Positions 47,146 to 55,873 of a stretch of 64,000 bases of DNA are shown here, in pieces. How positions within the stretch are numbered: position 1 is the stretch's first letter; each line of letters begins with the position of its first letter. A model generated the notes under the pieces. It was not told the DNA's origin and made no database searches. It was given only the letters and a program-made list of their open reading frames with translations. The stretch comes from Methylobacterium mesophilicum (GTDB taxonomy: Bacteria > Pseudomonadota > Alphaproteobacteria > Rhizobiales > Beijerinckiaceae). Location: assembly GCF_022179445.1 (NCBI RefSeq), contig NZ_BPQU01000006.1:1-64000 (forward strand). Direction: 5' to 3'. A program made the position numbers and the translations under genes.

Positions 47146-48150
47146 GTGCGCATCGTCCGGGTCATGTGGCGTGGCGTATCCCTGTTCTCCGCCCTGGCGC
47201 TGTTCGGCGCGGGGCTCACCGCTTGCTCGATCAACCGGTTCGAGCGGCGCGACCCGTGGCGCGACCAGGCGGAGCAAGTCTGCCTGGCGAAGAAACTGGT
47301 CGAGCCGACCGAGTTCATCACGCCGATCGCGGCGATGGACGGGCCAGGTCCGTGCGGCATGCAGCAGCCCTTCCGGGTGACGCGGCTCGCCGGCGGCACG
47401 GTGGTGATGAAGCAGCGGATGACGCTCGGCTGCCCGGCGCTCGCAGAGGCCGAGGCCTGGCTCGCCGACACCATCCAGCCCGCTGCGAACCTGTATTTCG
47501 GCGTGCCTGTGGCCGAGATCAACGCTGGCTCCTACTCCTGCCGGGGGCGCAACAATCAGCCCGGCGCCAAGCTCTCCGAGCACGGCTTCGGCAACGCGAT
47601 CGACGTGATGTCGATCAAGCTCGCGGACGGCCACGTCATCACCGTCAAGGGCGGCTGGCGCGGCACCGAGGCGGAGCAGGGCTTCCTGCGCGAGATCTTC
47701 CTGGGTGCCTGCCAGCGGTTCACCACGGTGCTGGCCCCAGGCTCGAACGTGTTCCACTACGACCACATCCACGTCGACCTTGCCCGGCACGACCCGCGCG
47801 GCCTGAAGCGGATCTGCCAGCCGTTCATCAAGTTCACGCCCCAGCTCGGGAATGGAGCCGAGCGGCCCCTGTCGCGCCCGCTGCCGCCAACCCGCCAGCC
47901 GGCCGCCCCGCAGGCCCCGGTGGATATCGAGGAGGACGATCCCTACGGAGTCTCGCCGATGTCGAAGGCTGCGAGCCCGACCCAGGTCGCCCGAGCCCCG
48001 GCACGCCTGCCCGCGGCCTCGGCCTACACCTCGGCGCCGCCGGTCCGGCCCGCACCCCGGGTCGCCGCCGCCCCCGAGGAGCCGGCGCAGGATTACGACG
48101 AGCCGCTGCAGCTCGGCGCGCCGCCGCCGAGCACGGGGCCGATCTACTGA
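47146..48150 (+). CDS. Extensin-like lipoprotein
   Basis: A GTG start is used here (334 residues); an ATG six codons later is possible. The N-terminus has a lipobox LTAC after a membrane helix, so the protein is probably lipid-anchored. The extensin-like C-terminal domain is clear: CPALAEAEAWLADTIQPAA, SEHGFGNAIDVMSI and FHYDHIHVDLARH, with histidines and aspartates placed as in D,D-peptidase-like zinc folds. The last 100 residues are Pro/Ala-rich. A role in the cell wall is inferred. Confidence 0.8.
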   Translation: MRIVRVMWRGVSLFSALALFGAGLTACSINRFERRDPWRDQAEQVCLAKKLVEPTEFITPIAAMDGPGPCGMQQPFRVTRLAGGTVVMKQRMTLGCPALAEAEAWLADTIQPAANLYFGVPVAEINAGSYSCRGRNNQPGAKLSEHGFGNAIDVMSIKLADGHVITVKGGWRGTEAEQGFLREIFLGACQRFTTVLAPGSNVFHYDHIHVDLARHDPRGLKRICQPFIKFTPQLGNGAERPLSRPLPPTRQPAAPQAPVDIEEDDPYGVSPMSKAASPTQVARAPARLPAASAYTSAPPVRPAPRVAAAPEEPAQDYDEPLQLGAPPPSTGPIY

Positions 48151-48311
48151 GACGCCCGGTTTTCGGCGTACCGCGGTAGGCCCGGACCTGTAGCGGCCGG
48201 GCCGCACAGATCGGCTAAAGCGTTCCGGATTGTGCGCAAGAGCTTGACTGGCGGCCCAGCCGAGCCATCGTCTCGCGCATGCAGGACAGCACCCCCGTCG
48301 AGGCACGCGCC

Positions 48312-48773
48312 ATGCGCCCGATCCTTCACAGCCTCGCCCTCGGGCTGGCACTCCTCTCCGTCGCGCAGCCGGCGCTGGCCCGCTCGGCCCGGGAGGATAT
48401 CGAGCCCGCCGAAGAGCGGATCTTTCCGTTCGACGCGCAGATTCCCGGCTGCCAGGACCAGAGCGTGCTGGAGCGGGTCTCGACCAACTTCGCCGAGAAG
48501 GAGGCGAAGTACTGGAATTCGTCGATGACGATCCGGTCGTTCGATACGATCGAGCGCACCGCCTGGCGGCCCTGGGGCCTCGACACCTATCCGCGCCGGT
48601 TCTGCTCGGCCACCGTCACCACGTCGGACGGGGTGCGCCGCAAGGTCGATTACTCGGTGCGTGAGAGCCTTGGCATCATCGGGGCGACCTGGGGCGTCGA
48701 GTTCTGCGTCCACGGCCTCGACCGCGATCTCGCCTACGCCTACGCGACGGCCTGCCGGATGGCGCGGCCCTGA
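48312..48773 (+). CDS. Small exported hypothetical protein
   Basis: Starting at MRPILHSLALGLALLSVAQPALA gives 153 residues with a signal peptide. The mature part has cysteine pairs in PGCQDQSV, RRFCSATV, EFCVHGLD and TACRM, suggesting disulfide bonds in the periplasm, and a WNSSMTIRSFDTIERTAWRPWG stretch split around residue 75. It looks conserved in Rhizobiales, function unknown. RNase T2 follows after 2 bases, so the two are probably co-transcribed. Confidence 0.7.
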   Translation: MRPILHSLALGLALLSVAQPALARSAREDIEPAEERIFPFDAQIPGCQDQSVLERVSTNFAEKEAKYWNSSMTIRSFDTIERTAWRPWGLDTYPRRFCSATVTTSDGVRRKVDYSVRESLGIIGATWGVEFCVHGLDRDLAYAYATACRMARP

Positions 48774-48775
48774 GG

Positions 48776-49438
48776 ATGCGCGCCCGCGTCGCCTGCCTCG
48801 CCGGCCTGCTGATCGCGGGGCCGGTTGCCGCCCAGGATGTCGGCGGCTTCAGCCGCCGGGGCGAGCCGGGCGCGTTCGATTTCTACGTGCTGGCCCTGTC
48901 GTGGTCGCCGACCTACTGCGCCGGCGTCGGCGAGCGTCGCAACGACGTGCAATGCGCGCCCGGCCGGGGCCTCGGCTTCGTGGTGCATGGGCTCTGGCCG
49001 CAATATGACCGCGGCTACCCGCAGAACTGCTCCGCTGTGGAGCGGGCGCCGACCCGGCAGGCGCTGGAGGTTGCCGGCCAGGTCTATCCGAGCGAGGGGC
49101 TCGCCCGGCACGAGTGGCGCACCCACGGCACCTGCTCCGGCCTCGATCCGGCCCGTTACTTCCAGGCCGCCCGCGATGCGCGCCTCGCCGTCACGATCCC
49201 CGACGGCCTGAAGGGCGGCGGTGCCCCGCAGACCGTGGCGCCGATCGAGATCGCTCGGCAGTTCGTGGCCGCCAACCGCGGCCTGCGCCCCGACATGATG
49301 GCGGTGACCTGCACGCGCGGGCAGTTGCAGGAGGTGCGGATCTGCTTCTCCAAGGACCTGCGCGGCTTCACTTCATGCCCCGAGGTGGCCCGGGGCAATT
49401 GCCGCGCGCCGGACATCACCCTCGACGCCGCCCGCTGA
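48776..49438 (+). CDS. Ribonuclease T2 family protein
   Basis: The 220-residue protein has a signal peptide (MRARVACLAGLLIAGPVAA) and both active-site blocks: CAS I GFVVHGLWPQ with His71 and CAS II LARHEWRTHGTC with His112, Glu113 and His117. RNase T2 enzymes cut RNA through a 2',3'-cyclic phosphate and act in the periplasm or outside, often to salvage nucleotides and phosphate. It lies directly after the small exported protein. Confidence 0.92.
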   Translation: MRARVACLAGLLIAGPVAAQDVGGFSRRGEPGAFDFYVLALSWSPTYCAGVGERRNDVQCAPGRGLGFVVHGLWPQYDRGYPQNCSAVERAPTRQALEVAGQVYPSEGLARHEWRTHGTCSGLDPARYFQAARDARLAVTIPDGLKGGGAPQTVAPIEIARQFVAANRGLRPDMMAVTCTRGQLQEVRICFSKDLRGFTSCPEVARGNCRAPDITLDAAR

Positions 49439-49504
49439 CTTTTTTGACCGTTTGCACGATCATAGGCTGGACCTGGAGCGCGGGATCCGCTTGAGGGCGA
49501 CGCC

Positions 49505-50353
49505 ATGAACTATCGGCACGCCTTCCACGCCGGCAACCATGCCGACGTGCTCAAGCACCTCGTTCTCGCGCGGGTGCTCGCCCACCTGAGCCTCAAGGAC
49601 AAGCCGTTCCGGGCGCTCGACGCCTTCGCGGGCCTCGGAATCTACGATCTCACCGCCGACGAGGCGGCTCGCACCGGCGAGTGGCGGGACGGCTGGGGCC
49701 GGATGGAGACGCCGTTCGCGCCCGCGGTCGAGGCGCTGTTGACGCCCTACCGGGAGACCGTGGCGGCGGTCCAGGCTCGCTACGGCGCCTCCGCCTATCC
49801 CGGTTCCCCCGCGGTGATCCGCGAGGCCCTGCGGCCCGGCGACAGGGGCGTGTTCGTCGAACTCCACCCGGAGGACGCCGCGACCCTGGGGGAGCGCTAC
49901 GCGCGCGACCCGCGCACCAGGGTGCTCAGCCTGGACGGCTGGACGGCGGTCAACGCGCAGATCCCGCCGCCCGAGCGCCGCGGCCTGGTGCTGATCGACC
50001 CACCATACGAGGTGCCGGGCGAGATCGAGCGGCTCGGGACACACCTCGCCCGCGCGGTGGCAAAATGGCCGACCGGCGTGTTCCTGGCCTGGTATCCGAT
50101 CAAGGATGCCGCCGCGATCGACCGCATGGTCCGGGACCTCGATGCCGCCCTGCCTCGCCCGGCCCTGCGCCTCGACCTGCTGATCGACCGGCCGGACGAC
50201 CCGACGCGGCTGTGCGGCAGTGGGTTGATCGTCGTCAATCCACCCTGGCGCCTGGCCGAGGAGGCGCTCGTATTCTTGCCAGCGCTAGCTGAGCGGCTGG
50301 CCCGGAACGCGTTCGGCGGATTTCGCTGCGTTCGGATCGGTGCAGTGGGCTGA
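49505..50353 (+). CDS. rlmJ: 23S rRNA (adenine-N6) methyltransferase RlmJ
   Basis: The 282-residue protein starts MNYRHAFHAGNHADVLKHLVL, the RlmJ N-terminus, and has the SAM-site region ALDAFAGLGIYDL and catalytic motif LIDPPYEVPGE. RlmJ methylates A2030 of 23S rRNA (E. coli numbering). A gagggcg site precedes the ATG. It stands alone between RNase T2 and the porin. Confidence 0.92.
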   Translation: MNYRHAFHAGNHADVLKHLVLARVLAHLSLKDKPFRALDAFAGLGIYDLTADEAARTGEWRDGWGRMETPFAPAVEALLTPYRETVAAVQARYGASAYPGSPAVIREALRPGDRGVFVELHPEDAATLGERYARDPRTRVLSLDGWTAVNAQIPPPERRGLVLIDPPYEVPGEIERLGTHLARAVAKWPTGVFLAWYPIKDAAAIDRMVRDLDAALPRPALRLDLLIDRPDDPTRLCGSGLIVVNPPWRLAEEALVFLPALAERLARNAFGGFRCVRIGAVG

Positions 50354-50578
50354 TTCGTCACTATTGCCGAAGGATCGCGCAATCGGAGCACCGGTCTGGC
50401 AAGGTCTCGCATCAGGGCAGCGCCCCGAAATGTGGCTACAAAACCACAGACCTCTGCCGACCCGTCCCAAGGGGCCGAGAATGACTAAAAACTAGGCAAG
50501 TGCCATTTGTTTGATTTTGTATCAGCGGCGGGTCGGTGTCAGCTTGGCCGGGAACCAATTCAAGCGAGCCGCGAAACC

Positions 50579-51865
50579 ATGCTGAAGCGATCCACCCTGG
50601 CCGGCTTGGCCACCGTGCTGCTCTCCTCGACCGGCATCCTCGCGGCCGATCTGCAGACCAAGGCACCCGTGCCCGTGCCGCCCCCGGCCGAACCCTGCAA
50701 GGCCACGCTCCTAGGCCCGACCTATGGCGGCCTGATCAAGGCGAACCCGAACCCAACCTGCTTCTCCGCCGGCCCGCTGGGCGACCTCTACGTCGGCGGC
50801 GCCGTCACTGGCTACGCCTACACCCAGACCAATCCGTTCGCTTCGTTCTCGACGCCCGCCGCTCCCAATGATCGAGACCGGGCTGCGCGAGTCGATTTCT
50901 CGAACCTCCAGGGCATCATCCAGAAGCCTGAGGGCGCGTTCCAGTTCTACGTGCAGGCCGGCGCGTACTCGATCCCACAGCTCGGCTTCCCGACCCTGGG
51001 CACGTTCACCCAGACCGATCTGCTGTTCGGCCCGGTTCCGGTCGCTTTCGGCAAGATCCAGATCAACGATGAATGGTCGGTCCAGGGTGGCCGGATGTTC
51101 ACCCTGATCGGCACCGAGCTTCTGTTCACCTACCAGAACCTGAACATCAACCGCGGCCTCCTGTTCGTGCAGGAGAACTTCATCAACCACGGCGTGCAGG
51201 TCAATTACAGCAGCGGCCCCCTCTCGGTCTCGCTGGCCGGCACCGACGGTTTCTTCTCCAACGAGATCAGCTGGCTGACCGGCAACGTCGCCTACAAGCT
51301 CGACGACTTCAACACGATCGGTGTCAACGGCGGCCTCAACCTCGGCCGCACCAACGCCTTCGAGCGCAGCGCGCGCTACCAGTTCGCAACGCCGAACTTC
51401 CAGCAGAACAGCGGCATTTTCAACATCAACTACACCTACGCGAACGGCCCGTGGATCATCTCGCCCTACTTCCAGTTCACCAACGTCGAGCGGGATGAGC
51501 GGATCGGCATTAACAGCAGCGCGTCAACTTTCGGTGGCGCTCTGCTGGCCGCCTACTCCTTCAACGATATTTTCTCCCTCGCCGGACGCGTCGAATACAC
51601 TGAACAGACCGGCGTGCGCGGCGGCAACACCCCCAACCTTCTCGGCTTTGGCCCCGGCAGCAACGCCTTCTCGGTGACCGTCACGCCGACCTTCACGTTC
51701 GACCGCTACTTCTTCCGGGTCGAATACGCCCACGTCGAGCTCGGCGGGATCACGCGTGCGTCCGTCTTGGACGGCGGGACAATTTCTCCCGGCACCGGCT
51801 TCGGCCGTTATGGCACTCGCACCTCGCAGGACCGCTACATGGTCGAGACCGGCATCACCTTCTGA
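50579..51865 (+). CDS. Outer-membrane porin
   Basis: Starting at MLKRSTLAGLATVLLSSTGILAADL gives 428 residues with a signal peptide. The mature protein has a Pro-rich, cysteine-containing head, then alternating beta strands, Asn/Tyr/Phe-rich, ending in a terminal phenylalanine (ETGITF), the outer-membrane insertion signal. It is of the size of Methylobacterium and Bradyrhizobium porin-like proteins. Two hairpins follow, the second with a T-tract. Confidence 0.75.
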   Translation: MLKRSTLAGLATVLLSSTGILAADLQTKAPVPVPPPAEPCKATLLGPTYGGLIKANPNPTCFSAGPLGDLYVGGAVTGYAYTQTNPFASFSTPAAPNDRDRAARVDFSNLQGIIQKPEGAFQFYVQAGAYSIPQLGFPTLGTFTQTDLLFGPVPVAFGKIQINDEWSVQGGRMFTLIGTELLFTYQNLNINRGLLFVQENFINHGVQVNYSSGPLSVSLAGTDGFFSNEISWLTGNVAYKLDDFNTIGVNGGLNLGRTNAFERSARYQFATPNFQQNSGIFNINYTYANGPWIISPYFQFTNVERDERIGINSSASTFGGALLAAYSFNDIFSLAGRVEYTEQTGVRGGNTPNLLGFGPGSNAFSVTVTPTFTFDRYFFRVEYAHVELGGITRASVLDGGTISPGTGFGRYGTRTSQDRYMVETGITF

Positions 51866-51879
51866 TCCGATTCTCCGAG

Positions 51880-51895
51880 CCGGCCTTCGGGCCGG
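51880..51895 (+). terminator. UUCG hairpin after the porin gene
   Basis: A perfect 6-base-pair stem ccggcc/ggccgg closed by a UUCG tetraloop lies 14 bases after the porin stop and is followed by atctttc. It may stabilise the mRNA 3' end or act with the terminator just after it. Confidence 0.5.
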
Positions 51896-51906
51896 ATCTT
51901 TCGAAG

Positions 51907-51936
51907 ACCCCCGGGCGCGCGTCCGGGGGTTTTTTT
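51907..51936 (+). terminator. Rho-independent terminator of the porin gene
   Basis: An 8-base-pair stem acccccgg/ccgggggt with an 8-base loop is followed directly by a run of seven T bases or more. This is the clearest intrinsic terminator in the window. Confidence 0.85.
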
Positions 51937-52161
51937 ATGTTCGGAGAACACCGCGAATGCGTCGCGCAGCACTGATCCAATCTCGGCTCGATCTTCGATA
52001 TTATAATATAGAAACGATGTAAACTGAAATAATAGAGGCTGTATATCTCATACGGAGAGTCAGTTCTGGCGCGGGAAAAGTCGCGGTGAACTTGCGATGG
52101 TATCGCCGAATCTCGTATTATCCTTCAGCCGTCATGCGTGAGCGGGTTGAGGATTTCAAAG

Positions 52162-52479
52162 ATGCCAGTGATCAAGGCTTTGTCGGATACGTTGCGGAGT
52201 GTCGCCGCGCCCGGCATGACGCCGAAGGCGTTGCGCGCCGCCGTCCGGGAGAAGCATCCCGATGCCTCCAAGAAGGATATCGTGCGGGCCGCCTTCTATG
52301 CCTTGCTCGAGGAGCCGGAGCAGGATCTGGCCTGCCTGGCCGAACTGCACGGCTTCGCCCTCGTCGAGCGCGTGTCCGAGGATGAGCGGACTATCAAGGT
52401 CGGGGGCACCAAGAAGAAGCGTCGGGCCGCCGAGGCGGCGAAGGCTGCGACCGGTGAACTGGCCGAAGCCCTGAACTGA
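52162..52479 (+). CDS. Small helical hypothetical protein
   Basis: Starting at MPVIKALSDTLRSVAAPGMTPK gives 105 residues, helical and charged, with a Lys/Arg/Ala-rich end (TKKKRRAAEAAKAA). The middle KHPDASKKDIVRAAFYALLEE resembles a small DNA- or protein-binding helical bundle. I recognise no family. An AT-rich stretch at 51990-52060 probably holds its promoter. Confidence 0.6.
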   Translation: MPVIKALSDTLRSVAAPGMTPKALRAAVREKHPDASKKDIVRAAFYALLEEPEQDLACLAELHGFALVERVSEDERTIKVGGTKKKRRAAEAAKAATGELAEALN

Positions 52480-52527
52480 AGGCGCCGGCCGCCGTCCTGC
52501 GGCGCGAAGAGGCGCGGCTGGTCTGGC

Positions 52528-53082
52528 TCAACTTCGCTGGAGCAGGCGTCGGCCGGGACGGTGCCCCTCCTCGCCGGTGTCGCGAAAGCCGAGCTTCTGC
52601 AGGAGGCCCCAGGAGGCGACGTTGCCGGGGCGGCACTCCGCCACGACGATGCGGGCCGGGAAGCGCCTGCCCAGGAGTTCGAGGATGGCCGAGACCGCCT
52701 CGTAGGCCAAGCCACGCCCCCGCGCTGCGCCACCGACCCAATAGCCGATCTCGATCGCACCGGGTCCGCGCAGATGCGTCCCGACCACGCCGACCAGATC
52801 GGATGCGACCGTTAGCTCGCCCGCTTCAGATGCACCGGCTCGGCGCATCCAGGCTCCCAGGAAGCGGTCCTGGCCGCGCCCACCGCTGCGGATCAGGTCT
52901 TCGGCGTCGCGTACGGTGAAGGGGGTCGGCAGGAAATCCACCGCCGCGGTGATCGCGGGATCGTCGGTGACCCGGCGGAGGTCCTGGGCATCCTCCGGCC
53001 GCAGCGCGGCGATCGACAGGCGTGCGGTCTCGATCGGAGGCAGGTCGGCGAGGCTGTCGCGGGCGGCGCGAATGGTAAACAT
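52528..53082 (-). CDS. GNAT-family N-acetyltransferase (RimJ/RimL-like)
   Basis: The start at MFTIRAARDSLADLPP gives 184 residues; an upstream start adds 20. The GNAT fold is seen in IETARLSIAALRPEDAQDL, IEIGYWVGGAARGRGLAYEAV (acetyl-CoA loop) and ECRPGNVASWGLLQKLGFRDTGE. This branch acetylates protein N-termini or small amines. The substrate is unknown. It is divergent from the M23 gene. Confidence 0.82.
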   Translation of the reverse strand: MFTIRAARDSLADLPPIETARLSIAALRPEDAQDLRRVTDDPAITAAVDFLPTPFTVRDAEDLIRSGGRGQDRFLGAWMRRAGASEAGELTVASDLVGVVGTHLRGPGAIEIGYWVGGAARGRGLAYEAVSAILELLGRRFPARIVVAECRPGNVASWGLLQKLGFRDTGEEGHRPGRRLLQRS

Positions 53083-53272
53083 CTTTCCGATGTGGGGTGG
53101 CGACCGGACCGGAAAAGGCACGGTCAGACCCCTCTCCTTCATCCCGTGACGGTCGCCGTCACTACTCAGACAGAGCGCAATGCGCTTACCGATAGGCCGG
53201 ACGGGAACGGTTGCTTAACCTGAATCCGTCTTCATTGGGGCATCAAGTTGCGTCAGGCAAACGGGTGCGTCG

Positions 53273-54727
53273 ATGCGGGTGCGCGGTACGGGTCGAGGGT
53301 TACGGACGCTGTCGCGCGTCGCCCTCATCGGCATCATCGGTGGCGGTGCCGCCGCCTGTTCCTCGGACGCATCGCGCCTGAGCAACCCTTTCTCAAACCC
53401 CTTCTCGTCGGAGCCTGCCGCCACTGGCAGCCTGCCGGAGGGTAGCCTGAAGCCGGCGCCGGTGATCCGTACCGGCCGGATCCAGTCCGAGGCGCTCGGC
53501 GCCCCCGGTGCTGCTCCGCGTCCGGCCGCCACGGCGATCCCGGCCCCGACTCAGGCGGCCGCGCCGGCCGCCCGGGTCGCCTCGACCGGTGCCCCCGGCT
53601 GGAGCGCCCAGGGCGGCACACAGATCACGGTGTCGAAGAACGACAGCCTGAACCAGATGTCGACGCGCTTCGGCGTGCCCGCTTCGGCGATCCTGTCGGC
53701 GAACGGCCTGTCCAACGCCAGCCAGATCACCCCCGGCCGGCAGATCGTGATCCCGGTCTACAACGCCTCCGGGCTGAACCCGGCCGCGGCTCCGATGACG
53801 GCCCGGCCGGCCCGGGCCGCCGAGGAGAAGCGAGAAGACGCGCGGCAGGTCGAGGCCAAGGTCGCCTCGAAGCGCGAGGAGGCCAAGGAGGCCGCCAAGC
53901 GCGAGGAGGTTTCCAAGCGTGAAGAGGCGTCCAGGCGCGCCGCCGCCGAGAAGGAGGCGGACCGCAAGGACGCGCTGGCTCGGGACACGGCAGCCCGCAA
54001 GGTCGCCGAGGACAAGGCCCGCAAGGAAGCGTCCCTGAAGGACGCCGACAAGAAGCATCACGTTCGCCCCGGCCAGGTCGCCAAGGCGGACGAGAAGAAG
54101 GCCGACCCGAAGGCTGAGGCGAAGGCCAAGGCCGAGGCGAAGGCCCTGGAAGCCAAGGCCGAGGCCAAGGCAGCCGCGAAGGCCGAAGCCACCCAGAAGC
54201 TCGCGGAGGCCAAGGCGGCCAAGGAGGCGGCCCAGAAGGCCGCCGCCGCCGAGAAGCCCGAGAAGGTCGCCTCCAAGGAGGCGCCGAAGCCGGTCGCCGC
54301 CGCTGCGCCAGCCAAGCCGGAGCCCGCCGCCACCGGGTCCGTCGCAGATGCGACGGCGTCGGAGAGCTTCCGCTGGCCCGCCAAGGGTCGGGTGATCTCG
54401 GGCTACGGCACGTCAGGCAACGAAGGCATCAACATCGCGGTGCCGGAAGGCACGCCGGTCAAGGCCGCCGAGGAAGGCACCGTGGCCTATGCCGGCTCGG
54501 ACGTGAAGGGCTACGGCAAGCTGGTGCTGGTGCGCCACGCCAACGGGTTTGTCTCGGCCTACGCCCATAACGGCGAGATCGACGTGAAGCCCGGCGACAA
54601 GGTCAAGCGCGGCCAGACCATCGCCAAGTCCGGCGCCTCCGGCAACGTCACCTCGCCGCAGCTGCACTTCGAGATCCGCAAGGGCGGCTCGCCCGTGGAT
54701 CCGATGTCCCAGCTCGCCAGCAACTGA
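53273..54727 (+). CDS. LysM and degenerate M23 protein, NlpD/amidase-activator type
   Basis: The 484-residue protein has an N-terminal basic and hydrophobic leader with a lipobox-like AAAC, a LysM domain (QITVSKNDSLNQMSTRFGVP to RQIVIPVY), a long Lys/Ala/Glu-rich region of about 180 residues, and a C-terminal LytM domain. The zinc ligands of active M23 enzymes are missing: the HxxxD motif is NEGIN and the final HxH is QLH. Such proteins (NlpD, EnvC, LdpF) activate cell-wall amidases during division instead of cutting themselves. Confidence 0.85.
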   Translation: MRVRGTGRGLRTLSRVALIGIIGGGAAACSSDASRLSNPFSNPFSSEPAATGSLPEGSLKPAPVIRTGRIQSEALGAPGAAPRPAATAIPAPTQAAAPAARVASTGAPGWSAQGGTQITVSKNDSLNQMSTRFGVPASAILSANGLSNASQITPGRQIVIPVYNASGLNPAAAPMTARPARAAEEKREDARQVEAKVASKREEAKEAAKREEVSKREEASRRAAAEKEADRKDALARDTAARKVAEDKARKEASLKDADKKHHVRPGQVAKADEKKADPKAEAKAKAEAKALEAKAEAKAAAKAEATQKLAEAKAAKEAAQKAAAAEKPEKVASKEAPKPVAAAAPAKPEPAATGSVADATASESFRWPAKGRVISGYGTSGNEGINIAVPEGTPVKAAEEGTVAYAGSDVKGYGKLVLVRHANGFVSAYAHNGEIDVKPGDKVKRGQTIAKSGASGNVTSPQLHFEIRKGGSPVDPMSQLASN

Positions 54728-54752
54728 GACGACGCAATCAATGTGGCGTGTG

Positions 54753-54776
54753 CGGCGGTCCCGAGAGGGGCCGCCG
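54753..54776 (+). terminator. Hairpin after the M23 gene
   Basis: A 10-base-pair stem (one G-U pair) with a gaga loop lies 25 bases after the stop and is followed by ttctcgttc. It is a plausible terminator with a weak U-tract. Confidence 0.5.
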
Positions 54777-54821
54777 TTCTCGTTCGCGATGCCCCCGGCT
54801 CGAACGATCGCGTGCCTGCGA

Positions 54822-55163
54822 TCAGGTTTTGGGGGCTTGCAGTGATCCGTCCGGGCTGTGGTGGTCCACCGCGTCCGGCAGGGTCTTGGCCAGGGTCGGA
54901 AACAGCTGTTCGACGGGGATGCCGAGCTTCGCAGCCATCTGGCGGACCTGCTCGTTGTCCAGGACCTTTTGGAGGTCGTCGGCGGTGATCGGCTCGTTCG
55001 GGCCGCGGCCTAGCCAGGAATTGACCTGGCTCTCGTAGCCGGAGCGGCGGAGCTGATCGAGCAACGCGTTGAGGCCGCCCGGCAGGACCTGCTGGATGAT
55101 GCCAGGCAGCGCCTTGAGCGCCATCTGCCCCAACGAACCGCCGAGACTGTCGAGCAAGCTCAT
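54822..55163 (-). CDS. YidB-like (DUF937) protein, copy 1
   Basis: The 113-residue product starts MSLLDSLGGSLGQMALKALPGII and has the YidB pattern GGLNALLDQLRRSGYESQVNSWLGRGPNEPITADDLQKVL (in two halves around residues 28-65), with QMAAKLGIPVEQL after it. Function of this helical family is unknown. A second related gene lies 180 bases away on the same strand. Confidence 0.8.
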   Translation of the reverse strand: MSLLDSLGGSLGQMALKALPGIIQQVLPGGLNALLDQLRRSGYESQVNSWLGRGPNEPITADDLQKVLDNEQVRQMAAKLGIPVEQLFPTLAKTLPDAVDHHSPDGSLQAPKT

Positions 55164-55242
55164 GATGATCCCCGTCGCTTTCCGTACGGATAGACCCTAG
55201 CGCATCGTTCCGCTTACCGAAACCGGCCGGACGCGCTAGCGA

Positions 55243-55275
55243 TTTGATCCGCAACAGCTTTTTCCCGGTGGCCGA
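55243..55275. repeat. Partial copy of the dispersed repeat
   Basis: The bases ttgatccgcaacagctttttcc match the head of the repeat at 21729. A tail-like piece (gcatcgttccg) occurs in reverse orientation 40 bases upstream at about 55202, so the unit may be rearranged or truncated. It lies between the two YidB-like genes. Confidence 0.45.
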
Positions 55276-55343
55276 TGGCTGCCCGTTGGCGTGAGACTTG
55301 GCGGCCGCCGACCGCTCCGGCCGAAGGCGTCCGATCAAAAAAA

Positions 55344-55736
55344 TCAGCGGATCTGCGTGCTGAAGTTCGGCTGGGGCTTCAGCCGGCCGTCTTCGCTCTG
55401 GGCCGCGACCGCCGCGGGCAGGAACTCGGCGAGCGCCGTCGCCACGCGGCCGGCCGGCAGGTTCAGATCGTAGGCCAGCCGCTCGGTCACCGCATCCGGC
55501 AGGCACCCGGCAATCGCGGAGGCCGGGACGGGACGGTTCTCTCCGGACCCGATCCACGAGTCGACGGCCCCGCCGTGGCCGGCCTCGCGCAGCCGGTCCA
55601 GGAATGCGACGAGGCCACCCGGGTAGAATTTTGCCAGCGCCAGCGCGAGCTTGCCGCTGCCGGTGCTTACGACCGCCCGGTCGGCCGCCGCGACCACGTC
55701 GCCGATCAGGGTCTTCACACCGTCGAGCAGGCTCAT
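55344..55736 (-). CDS. YidB-like (DUF937) protein, copy 2
   Basis: Starting at MSLLDGVKTLIGDVVAAADRAVV gives 130 residues. It shares the plan of copy 1: GGLVAFLDRLREAGHGGAVDSWIG, then PVPASAIAGCLPDAVTERLA and a hydrophobic C-terminal helix LATALAEFLPAAVAA-like. The two are diverged paralogues from a tandem duplication. No function is known. Confidence 0.75.
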   Translation of the reverse strand: MSLLDGVKTLIGDVVAAADRAVVSTGSGKLALALAKFYPGGLVAFLDRLREAGHGGAVDSWIGSGENRPVPASAIAGCLPDAVTERLAYDLNLPAGRVATALAEFLPAAVAAQSEDGRLKPQPNFSTQIR

Positions 55737-55873
55737 CGTGTCGTATCCCGGGGTTCGATCACCACGCTCAAGGTTGGGCGGGACCGGCGGTCGGCAAGAG
55801 GCGGTCGGCAACAGCGCATGCGGCAATTGCGCGGCGATCGGCTAAAATGTCTGCCGCAGGGAGGGCGTGATCG

